Origin: Victivallales bacterium | Lineage (GTDB): Bacteria; Verrucomicrobiota; Lentisphaeria; Oligosphaerales; Oligosphaeraceae | DNA: 8,607 nt | Assembly: GCA_017431185.1 (NCBI GenBank) | Contig: JAFRLP010000473.1 | Location: forward strand, 1 to 8,607 | Direction of reading: 5' to 3' | In this document: positions 1 to 6,047 of the stretch, in pieces | Layout: every line of letters starts with the position of its first letter | How positions within the stretch are numbered: the first letter of the stretch is position 1 | Program-made: the position numbers and the translations under genes | Notes under the pieces: generated by a model | The model's database searches: none | The model's input: only the letters and a program-made list of their open reading frames with translations | Told to the model about the DNA's origin: nothing

Positions 1-69
1 AACGCATTGTCCCCTGCGGGGAGTCGGGAGGAGGGCGCTTTTTGCATCGTAAAAAAAACTCAAGCCGGC

Positions 70-97
70 AGGACAAACTGGCGTGATGTGTTATATT
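70..97 (+). promoter_or_regulatory. Candidate sigma-70 type promoter for the malic enzyme gene
   Basis: An extended -10 element, TGTTATATT, lies at 89-97 (hexamer TATATT at 92-97, five of six matches to consensus). Sixteen bases upstream of the hexamer is AGGACA at 70-75, which matches four of six bases of the -35 consensus. An A-run at 51-58 could help as an upstream element. Transcription would begin near 104, giving a leader of roughly 86 nt before the ATG at 190. It is the best promoter-like match I found in the 189 bases before the first gene, and it may also serve the exbB-exbD-TPR genes downstream. The call rests on consensus matching by eye only. Confidence 0.45.
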
Positions 98-106
98 AGA
101 GGAGTC

Positions 107-133
107 ATGGCGAAAGGGCGTCTTGCGCTGTGA
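107..133 (+). other. Possible 8-codon leader ORF (MAKGRLAL)
   Basis: An ATG at 107 opens a short frame reading MAKGRLAL and ending with TGA at 131-133. The purine-rich GAGGAG at 99-104 precedes it, but only two bases separate it from the ATG, which is closer than usual for a ribosome binding site. If the promoter at 70-97 is real, transcription would start at or just after this GAGGAG, so the little ORF would be almost leaderless. It has no run of a single amino acid that would suggest classic attenuation. It is recorded as a possibility and may well be chance. Confidence 0.12.
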
Positions 134-189
134 CTTCATCGGGCATTTGCCAGTTTTTTCGCCGGCAATCAACACAAGAAGAGAGAGAA

Positions 190-1530
190 ATGAGTGCATC
201 ATCTGACTTGAAGGCGCAGAGCCTTCTTTATCACGAGCAACCTGTTGCAGGCAAAGTCAGCGTCGTGGCCACCAAGGCGTGCGAAACGCAGTTGGATTTG
301 TCCATGGCCTACACGCCAGGCGTGGCGGAACCGTGCCTGGCCATCAAGGCCAATCGCGGTGAGGTCTATCGCTACACCAGCAAAGGCAACATGGTGGCGG
401 TGGTCAGTGATGGCACTGCTGTGCTTGGGCTTGGCAACATCGGGCCCGAGGCTGGCTTGCCCGTGATGGAGGGCAAGGCGGTTCTCTTCAAGCGCTTTGC
501 CGACATTGACGCCGTGCCGCTCTGCCTCGGTGGAATGCTGGACGCGAAGGGGCGCACCGACCCTGAGAAGGTGATTGCCGCCACCGCCGCGCTCGAACCC
601 ACTTTCGGGGGAATCAATCTTGAGGACATCGGGGCTCCCGCCTGCTTCACCATTGAACGCACTTTGAAGGGACGGATGAACATCCCCGTGTTCCACGATG
701 ACCAGCACGGCACCGCCATCATCTCACTGGCCGCCCTGCTGAATGTCGCCAAATTGACGGGGCGGCAACTCAAGGACATCCGCATTGTGGTCAATGGTGC
801 GGGCGCCGCTGGCATTGCCTGCGCCGAATTCTACATTTCCGCTGGCGTGGAACGCTCGAATGTGATGGTCTGCGACAGCAAGGGGGTCATCTATCAGGGG
901 CGTGCCGAGGGAATGAATTTCGCGAAGGAGAGACTGGCGACCACCCGTCCCTGCCGCACCTTGGCGGAGGCGATGGTCGGCGCGGACATGTTCCTGGGGT
1001 GCTCGGTCGGCAACTGCGTCACAAAGGAGATGGTGCGCAGCATGGCTCCGCATCCCGTCATCTTCGCCATGGCCAATCCCGTGCCGGAAATCTTCCCCGA
1101 GGATGCGCTGGCCGCAGGGGCCTTTGTGGTCTGCACGGGGCGGACGGACCTGCCGAACCAGGTGAACAATGTCCTGGGCTTCCCCGGCATTTTCCGCGGA
1201 GCCTTGGATGTGCGCGCCAGCGACATCAACGAAGAGATGAAGATGGCTGCGGCTCGGGCTTTGGCGGAACTCGCCACTTTGCCTGTGCCAGAGGAGGTCA
1301 AGGCGCAATTGGCCAAAGCCTATCCTGCGGATGCGGCTGCGGGCATGTTTGACGGCGCGAATCCCCTCAAGGCCACGTATGTCATCCCCAAGCCCTTTGA
1401 CCCCCGGGTGGTCCCCCATGTCGCGCGTCGAGTGGCGGAGGCGGCCATCAAGAGCGGGGTGGCATCCTTGACCATCAGTGATTTTGACGCCTATGAAAAG
1501 GCGGTCGCCAAACGTCTTGCGCGAGCCTGA
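190..1530 (+). CDS. NAD(P)-dependent malic enzyme, decarboxylating, single-domain MaeB-like
   Basis: It converts malate to pyruvate and CO2 while reducing NAD+ or NADP+, in the cytoplasm, linking the TCA cycle to pyruvate and NADPH supply. The 446 aa protein shows the family signature throughout: [10 protein letters not shown] around residues 40-49 with the catalytic Tyr41, [16 protein letters not shown] at 95-110 with the catalytic-type Lys96, the divalent-metal segment NLEDIGAP (143-150) and HDDQHGTA (169-176), and a Rossmann nucleotide loop GAGAAG at 203-208. ANPVPE (295-300) and the TDLPNQVNN stretch (319-327) complete the C-terminal domain. The protein ends soon after the malic domain, so it lacks the phosphotransacetylase-like domain of E. 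coli MaeB. I chose ATG 190, after the purine-rich GAGAGAGA, because its N-terminus aligns with MaeB. The in-frame GTG at 130 would add 20 residues with no family resemblance. NAD versus NADP preference cannot be read confidently. The exbB-like gene begins 32 bp downstream. Confidence 0.95.
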   Translation: MSASSDLKAQSLLYHEQPVAGKVSVVATKACETQLDLSMAYTPGVAEPCLAIKANRGEVYRYTSKGNMVAVVSDGTAVLGLGNIGPEAGLPVMEGKAVLFKRFADIDAVPLCLGGMLDAKGRTDPEKVIAATAALEPTFGGINLEDIGAPACFTIERTLKGRMNIPVFHDDQHGTAIISLAALLNVAKLTGRQLKDIRIVVNGAGAAGIACAEFYISAGVERSNVMVCDSKGVIYQGRAEGMNFAKERLATTRPCRTLAEAMVGADMFLGCSVGNCVTKEMVRSMAPHPVIFAMANPVPEIFPEDALAAGAFVVCTGRTDLPNQVNNVLGFPGIFRGALDVRASDINEEMKMAAARALAELATLPVPEEVKAQLAKAYPADAAAGMFDGANPLKATYVIPKPFDPRVVPHVARRVAEAAIKSGVASLTISDFDAYEKAVAKRLARA

Positions 1531-1548
1531 GGCATTCTGTCAAGCAAC

Positions 1549-1554
1549 GGAGAG
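1549..1554 (+). promoter_or_regulatory. Ribosome binding site deciding the exbB-like start
   Basis: GGAGAG at 1549-1554 sits eight bases before ATG 1563. An in-frame TTG at 1557 lies only two bases after the site, too close for efficient initiation. This spacing favours ATG 1563, which begins directly with the signal-peptide sequence. Confidence 0.6.
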
Positions 1555-1562
1555 AATTGACG

Positions 1563-2471
1563 ATGAAACACCTTCTCCTTCCATTGGCCATCTTCACGCT
1601 GTCCATGATGATTCCACGCGCCTGGTGCCAGCAACCGGCGGCCAGGGAGGCGGAGGTGTCGCCTGCGTCCGCAGGCGCTCAGGCATTGCCCAAGGCGACG
1701 GAGGCCCTGCCCACGCCGCGTCTGGCTTCCGAGGCCCCCGCGCCCGCCGTGGCCCCTGAAGCGCCTGCGGCGAGCCCTGGGGAGGATAAGCCCGCTGTGG
1801 CAGGGCAGGACGGCGCCTTGACTCTGACCAAGATCTTCGAGCGCGGCGGTTGGGTCATGTACGTCATCGCAGCCCTCTCCTTTGTGGCGCTGGCATTGAT
1901 CATCTTCTATATCCTGACACTGCGTGCCCAGGTGCTTTTCCCCGAAGATTTCATTTTGGATGCGGAGGATGCGGCTGTCAATGGCGATTGGGATGGACTG
2001 CGGGCGCTCTGCCGTAACAACAGTTCTCCCGCGGCCCGCATCATCGAGGCCTCTTTGGAGCAGATCGTGCCTGGGCAACCCTGGAACTACGATCGCATCC
2101 AGGCCGCAATGGAGGACGAGGGGGCGCGCCAGGCCGGTTTCCTCTGGCAGCGTCTGCAGTACCTCATGGACGTCGCCATCATCGCGCCGATGGTGGGGCT
2201 GCTGGGCACAGTCTGGGGCATGATGCTCTCCTTTGCCGGAATCGAGAACGGCGCCGACTTTGCCAGCAAGGCCGAGACGATGGCCAGCGGTATCGCCCAG
2301 GCGATGTACACCACTTTCGGCGGACTGATCGTGGGCATCTTGGCGATGGCGATCTACGACCTCATCCGAGGGCATCTGAACCGCATCATCAGCGCCATGG
2401 AACGCGCCTGCGGGACGGTGCTCCGCAAGTTGACGCCGCCCTCGGGCGGAATGAGCCCCGTGCGAAAATGA
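1563..2471 (+). CDS. MotA/TolQ/ExbB-type proton channel protein with N-terminal exported extension
   Basis: Inner-membrane subunit of a proton-driven motor that, with the ExbD-like protein encoded next, would convert the proton gradient into force in the periplasm. In the 302 aa protein, residues 1-22 look like a signal peptide (MKHLLLPLAIF, possible cleavage near AWC/QQ). Residues 23-85 are a low-complexity Ala/Pro/Glu segment, presumably periplasmic. Channel helices follow at about 97-119, 203-224 and 249-267, with a cytoplasmic domain between the first two. The family motifs are clear: APMVGLLGTVWGMMLSF at 208-224 and AMYTTFGGLIVGI at 247-259. Thr216 and Thr250/251 sit where the conserved channel threonines of TolQ/ExbB lie. 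The extra N-terminal part is absent from E. coli TolQ and ExbB. The exbD-like gene starts 12 bp after the stop, indicating one operon. Whether this is a Tol-like or Ton-like motor cannot be decided from the sequence. Confidence 0.93.
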   Translation: MKHLLLPLAIFTLSMMIPRAWCQQPAAREAEVSPASAGAQALPKATEALPTPRLASEAPAPAVAPEAPAASPGEDKPAVAGQDGALTLTKIFERGGWVMYVIAALSFVALALIIFYILTLRAQVLFPEDFILDAEDAAVNGDWDGLRALCRNNSSPAARIIEASLEQIVPGQPWNYDRIQAAMEDEGARQAGFLWQRLQYLMDVAIIAPMVGLLGTVWGMMLSFAGIENGADFASKAETMASGIAQAMYTTFGGLIVGILAMAIYDLIRGHLNRIISAMERACGTVLRKLTPPSGGMSPVRK

Positions 2472-2472
2472 C

Positions 2473-2478
2473 GGGAGG
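2473..2478 (+). promoter_or_regulatory. Ribosome binding site of the exbD-like gene
   Basis: GGGAGG at 2473-2478 begins one base after the exbB-like stop codon and ends five bases before ATG 2484. It is a strong Shine-Dalgarno match in the 12-base intergenic gap and supports both the start choice and translational linkage with the upstream gene. Confidence 0.6.
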
Positions 2479-2483
2479 TCCGC

Positions 2484-2915
2484 ATGAATTTCCGCAAGAA
2501 ACTCAATGACGCCTCTCCCGGGTTCCAGATGTCCCCGATGCTGGACATCGTGTTCATCACGCTCATTCATTTCATGGCGGCGACCCTGTTTGCGAAATGG
2601 GAGCATAAACTGGAGATCACCGTTCCCACGGCGGATGCGGGAATGACCACCGCCAGGCAACGTCTGGAACTCATTGTGAACATAGACCAGGAGGGGAGGA
2701 TTTTCATCAACTCCATTGAAATGTCCCTGAAGCGGCTGAGGGGGATTCTGGCTCTCACGCATGCGGAGAGCGCGGATTTGCCCATCATCATCCGCGCCGA
2801 CCAGGACACACGGCACAAGGATGTGGTGAAGGTGCTGGATTTGTGTGCGCAGCTGGACATTCGCAATGTTGCGTTCTCCACCATCAAGCCTGAGACATCG
2901 GAAAAAACGCCTTGA
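2484..2915 (+). CDS. ExbD/TolR-family biopolymer transport protein
   Basis: Single-pass inner-membrane partner of the ExbB-like channel; its membrane aspartate is the expected proton carrier and its periplasmic domain passes force to a partner. The 143 aa protein has a short cytoplasmic N-terminus, then one membrane helix at about 19-37 that begins SPMLDIVFITLIHFM. Asp21 is at the position of the essential aspartate of ExbD/TolR. The periplasmic part (about 40-143) shows the family pattern, including LIVNIDQEGRIFIN at 63-76 and IIIRADQDTRHKDVV at 101-115, the conserved IRAD block. A histidine (His29) lies in the helix where hydrophobic or aromatic residues are usual. Length is normal for the family. 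The TGA stop overlaps the TTG start of the following TPR gene, so translation of the two is probably coupled. Confidence 0.92.
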   Translation: MNFRKKLNDASPGFQMSPMLDIVFITLIHFMAATLFAKWEHKLEITVPTADAGMTTARQRLELIVNIDQEGRIFINSIEMSLKRLRGILALTHAESADLPIIIRADQDTRHKDVVKVLDLCAQLDIRNVAFSTIKPETSEKTP

Positions 2916-5317
2916 GGAAATCTCCCGCACCATATTGTCTTTGCCTGACGGCTTTCTGGCTGGGAGTCGCCGCGGCTTTGCTGTGCCTGTCGTTTCCGTC
3001 GCAGGCGCAGCTTGCCACGGAACAGGCGGTGCGCGATCCGCAGAGGCTTTTCGCGTATGCGTGTGGCCTGTACCGCCGTCAGTTCCATGACATGGCCCTG
3101 GCGGAGTTTGACCGGTATCTGGCCTCGTTCCCCGAAGGGGAGCAGGCGGCGGATTCCCTGTATTATGCCATTGACTGCCTGGACAAACTGAAGCGCACAG
3201 AGGAGATGCTGGCGCGCATTCGGCTTTTTCTGGAGCGGTATCCCCAGCACAAGGAGGCGGAAAAACTCTCCAGGTTTGCGGCTGACCAGCTGATGGCTGC
3301 CGGCAAATACCAGGAGGCGGCTGCGCTTTTCCGCAAGTTGCGCCAGTCCAAGCATGGCACGACACAGGAGTATGCCACCTATTTTCTGGCCCAATGCCTG
3401 GCACGGCAGAACCAGCCCGAGGAGGCCGCAAAACTATACGCCGAACTGGCGTCCCATGTCCCGTCGGTCAGTTCCACCTATCGTTATTACGCGATCAAGG
3501 AGCATGCCGACCGCCTTTATCAGGCTGGCAAATTGGATGAGGCCCTGGAAGCCTACCAGCGTCTGATCGCGGCGAAGGACATCCCCGAACAACTGATTGA
3601 AACCGCGTTGTTCAATATGGGGGAGATCCACTTGCGTCAAAAGAAGAATGCCGAGGCGAGCCGTGACTTCGGGCAGTGCGTGGGGCGTTTCCCCGACGGG
3701 CTTTGGTCGCGGCTTGCCCGAAAATACCGTGCGACTCTGACAATCGGCGCAGGCGATTTTGCCCAGGGCATTGAACTGGCGGAGGAGTGGCTGCGCCGTT
3801 ACCCGGACGCGGTGGATTATGAGGTGGACTACAATCTCGCCAGAGCCTATTTCCAGACGCAGCGCTATGAGCAGGCCCTTCCCTATTTCAATCGTGTGGA
3901 GGTCGATCCCAAGGTCCCGTCGCACATTCGCCAGGGTGCGGCCTTGTATTCGCTCTATTGCCTGATGATGGCGCGTCACCTTGCGGAGGCCGAGAAGAAG
4001 GCCGCCGATTTTCTGGAGAGGTATCCGCGTTCCACCAACAAAGGCGAGGTCATGCTGATGCGTGGAAACGCCTTGATGAACTTGCAGCGTCTGCCCGAGG
4101 CCGAGGCCGTGCTGAAATCGGCCCTGGACTTCTTTGCCGACCATTCGCAGGAGGATTTTGAAAAGGCGGGGAGTTATCTGCTGAGGCTTTACCATCTGGA
4201 GAAGCGCTGGGCAGAGGCCGCAGTGACGTTGCGCAAGATGGCCTCCAGGCCAGCCGCCAAAGACCCCATGGCCCTTTATTTGCAGGCCGCGGACTTTGAG
4301 GTCCAGGCAGGACAGAATGACCTGGCGCGCGAAGACCTTGGCCGTGTGTTGGCGAAGGGAACGCCTGAGATGGCGCGCCAGGCATGGAGAAAACTCGCCG
4401 AACTGGAAATCAAGGAGAGGAATTATTCCGCAGCCATCCAGGCTCTGGAGAAACTCTGTGAGAATGCCCCTGTCGAGGAGTATGTCGAACTCGAGTACCG
4501 CATTGCGTATATTTATTATTATCAGAAGCGTTTCGAGGAGGCGCTCGCCGCCTTGCGTCCGATTCTCAACCAGCCCGCTTTGCCGTCGGAGGCGCGGTTG
4601 CGCATCAATGTCATGGCGTTGCGGATTCTGCTGGACTCGGAGCAGTTCAGCGAGGCGTTGCCTGGCATTCAGGAGTTGCTGAGAATGCCACGGGACGAGG
4701 CGGATGCGGCGGTGGAGCCCAAATTGCTTGGGGACTCTGCTGCGGCAGCCGTCAAGTTGGCCTGTTATGACGAGGCGGAACGGCTCTGGCGCTGGCTGCT
4801 GTCCAGAAAGGATGCCACCCCCCAGCAACTGGCCCAGGTGCGAATGAGTTTGGCGGAGCTGGTGATGCACTCCCGCAACCGCGCCGCAGAGGCGGCGGAA
4901 CTGCTGGCTCCGCTGGCCGCCTCCGACTCATCAGGGGCGGTGGCGGAGGATGTGCAGTCGCTGTTGGCGGAGGCGTACCTTCAGGCCGGAGACCATGTGC
5001 GGGCATTGGATGCCGCCAGCAAAGCCTACAAGGCGAACGACGGCACGCCCCATTCTCATGCCAGAACCCTCTATCTTTTGGCTTATCTTTACTTGAATAT
5101 AGAAAAAAAGCCCGACCTGGCCAACAAATTTGCAACTCAATGCTATATTCTAGAGAATGACTCGCGTTATTCTCCGGCGGCGATGGAAATATCCCTGCGG
5201 TGTTTCCTGGCGCTGAAGGATCGTGATAATGCAATGTCGGTGTTCGAGGAACTTTCCTCGAAATTTCCTGTCTATGTCTCTGGACATCCTGAGATTCGGC
5301 AGGCGTTGGGTCCGTGA
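2912..5317 (+). CDS. Large exported TPR-repeat protein, partner of the ExbB/ExbD motor
   Basis: Probable periplasmic scaffold or adaptor for the preceding ExbB/ExbD pair; the exact role is unknown. The 801 aa protein starts with a signal peptide (residues 1-32, hydrophobic core about 13-27, likely cleavage after SQA). The remainder is almost wholly helical tetratricopeptide-like repeats of about 35 residues. Recognisable helix pairs include AGKYQEAAALFRKL (130-143), QPEEAAKLYAELA (168-180), AGKLDEALEAYQRLI (205-219), TQRYEQALPYF (316-326), ERNYSAAIQALEKL (502-515) and QKRFEEALAALRPI (538-551). I see no transmembrane helix after the signal peptide and no enzymatic motif. The TTG start at 2912 overlaps the exbD-like stop; the next in-frame ATG (residue 61) would remove the signal peptide, so TTG is preferred although its Shine-Dalgarno is weak. 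Related ideas are CpoB/YbgF of the Tol system or TPR partners of TonB systems, but both are analogies, and this protein is much larger than CpoB. Confidence 0.85.
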   Translation: MRKSPAPYCLCLTAFWLGVAAALLCLSFPSQAQLATEQAVRDPQRLFAYACGLYRRQFHDMALAEFDRYLASFPEGEQAADSLYYAIDCLDKLKRTEEMLARIRLFLERYPQHKEAEKLSRFAADQLMAAGKYQEAAALFRKLRQSKHGTTQEYATYFLAQCLARQNQPEEAAKLYAELASHVPSVSSTYRYYAIKEHADRLYQAGKLDEALEAYQRLIAAKDIPEQLIETALFNMGEIHLRQKKNAEASRDFGQCVGRFPDGLWSRLARKYRATLTIGAGDFAQGIELAEEWLRRYPDAVDYEVDYNLARAYFQTQRYEQALPYFNRVEVDPKVPSHIRQGAALYSLYCLMMARHLAEAEKKAADFLERYPRSTNKGEVMLMRGNALMNLQRLPEAEAVLKSALDFFADHSQEDFEKAGSYLLRLYHLEKRWAEAAVTLRKMASRPAAKDPMALYLQAADFEVQAGQNDLAREDLGRVLAKGTPEMARQAWRKLAELEIKERNYSAAIQALEKLCENAPVEEYVELEYRIAYIYYYQKRFEEALAALRPILNQPALPSEARLRINVMALRILLDSEQFSEALPGIQELLRMPRDEADAAVEPKLLGDSAAAAVKLACYDEAERLWRWLLSRKDATPQQLAQVRMSLAELVMHSRNRAAEAAELLAPLAASDSSGAVAEDVQSLLAEAYLQAGDHVRALDAASKAYKANDGTPHSHARTLYLLAYLYLNIEKKPDLANKFATQCYILENDSRYSPAAMEISLRCFLALKDRDNAMSVFEELSSKFPVYVSGHPEIRQALGP
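5141..5149 (+). promoter_or_regulatory. Possible internal extended -10 element before the FHA gene
   Basis: TGCTATATT at 5141-5149 fits an extended -10 pattern (TGn followed by TATATT). It lies in a locally AT-rich part of the TPR coding region, about 230 bp before the FHA gene. No good -35 element stands at the right distance. The motif could let the FHA gene and ftsH be transcribed separately from the motor genes, but a chance match inside a coding sequence is quite likely. Confidence 0.15.
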
Positions 5318-5378
5318 AGAAACGTCATTCTCAAATCAACATAATGGCAGATCCCCTAAAAATAGGAGGCTGGTAATC

Positions 5379-5936
5379 ATGGGTAAAGTCAAAATCACCA
5401 TTTTGTCGGAAACCGAGAAGATGCGGGGCACCTCTTTCCCGCTGGTCAATGACCAATACACTCTCGGTCGTTCGGAGTCTGCGGACATCTGCATTCCCGA
5501 CCCCACCATCAGCGGACATCATTGCACTTTGCTGAAAACCGAGGACGAGAGTTACGCTGTCCGCGACGAGAACTCCACCAATGGCACTCGCGTGAACGGC
5601 GAAAAGGTGGAGACGGAGATCATCCCCCTGAAGAATGGCGACATTCTGCAGGTGGGCGGAGTGGAGATTCTCTTCGACAACGGCGAGGAGCGTCACACCG
5701 AGGTCCATACGATGACCGTCATCAACCTTGAGGAGACCGGAACCATCAGCATGACCCAGGCGCAGATGAAGAATCTGGGCAACGCCAGCAGCAATCACTC
5801 CCGGTCTTTGCGCGACAACCGCAAGCATAACGCCATCATTTACGGGATTGTCGGGGTGCTTGCCTTGCTGGCGTTGGGCGCAATCGCCTATTTATGCGTT
5901 TCCATGCTGGGCGGTTCCCATACTCCCACGCCTTGA
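5379..5936 (+). CDS. FHA-domain protein with C-terminal membrane anchor
   Basis: An FHA domain normally binds phosphothreonine peptides, so this protein probably docks a phosphorylated partner at the inner membrane. The 185 aa product has the FHA domain at about residues 7-98, with the binding-loop signatures YTLGRSES (27-34, Arg31), ISGHHC (44-49, Ser45 and His48) and ENSTNGTRVNG (64-74, Asn68). A polar linker at 99-150, rich in Thr, Asn, Ser and Gln, could itself be phosphorylated. A single hydrophobic helix lies at 152-176, preceded by basic residues (RDNRKH), with a nine-residue tail; this suggests a tail-anchored protein with the FHA domain in the cytoplasm. ATG 5379 is chosen because AGGAGG (5364-5369) stands nine bases upstream and the domain starts there. 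An in-frame ATG at 5223 would overlap the TPR gene by 95 bases and add unrelated residues. No Ser/Thr kinase or phosphatase gene is in view. Confidence 0.9.
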   Translation: MGKVKITILSETEKMRGTSFPLVNDQYTLGRSESADICIPDPTISGHHCTLLKTEDESYAVRDENSTNGTRVNGEKVETEIIPLKNGDILQVGGVEILFDNGEERHTEVHTMTVINLEETGTISMTQAQMKNLGNASSNHSRSLRDNRKHNAIIYGIVGVLALLALGAIAYLCVSMLGGSHTPTP

Positions 5937-5972
5937 GTGCAACTCCGTCTTCTCTCTGAATCTGGACGTAGC

Positions 5973-6008
5973 CCAGGCGTCATCAGCCGTGCTGAAGACC
6001 GCCTATGG
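5973..6008 (+). promoter_or_regulatory. Potential stem-loop in the ftsH leader
   Basis: The 111 bp between the FHA gene and ftsH can fold into a hairpin. AGGCG (5975-5979) pairs with CGCCT (6000-6004), and inside it TCAGC (5983-5987) pairs with GCTGA (5991-5995) around the triloop CGT. A small 3 by 4 internal loop separates the two stems, and CC 5973-5974 could pair with GG 6007-6008 across a two-base bulge. No U-tract follows, so it is not a typical intrinsic terminator. It might be a regulatory or processing structure of the mRNA, or chance in GC-rich DNA. Confidence 0.3.
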
Positions 6009-6047
6009 TGATTCGTTGAACACCTTTGTCACTATCGGAACGCGAAT

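Noticed and set aside
10..43. TCCCC/GGGGA hairpin (10-22) plus T-run (39-43) as a terminator of an upstream gene
   Set aside because: The stem is only 5 bp and the T-run is 16 bases beyond it, which does not fit an intrinsic terminator.
130..189. GTG 130 as an earlier start of the malic enzyme
   Set aside because: The 20 added residues do not resemble malic enzymes, and ATG 190 has a purine-rich site upstream and aligns with the MaeB N-terminus.
1491..3431. 646-codon open frame on the minus strand
   Set aside because: It runs antisense across the end of the malic gene, exbB, exbD and the start of the TPR gene, all of which have clear family motifs. Its translation is rich in Pro, Arg, Gly and His without recognisable domains, typical of a GC-rich shadow frame.
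3434..4870. 478-codon open frame on the minus strand within the TPR gene
   Set aside because: The sense frame encodes regular TPR helices and the antisense product shows no family signature. It is explained by codon bias in the opposite strand.
5223..5378. ATG 5223 as the start of the FHA protein
   Set aside because: It lies inside the TPR gene and adds 52 unrelated residues; ATG 5379 has a strong AGGAGG site and leads straight into the FHA domain.
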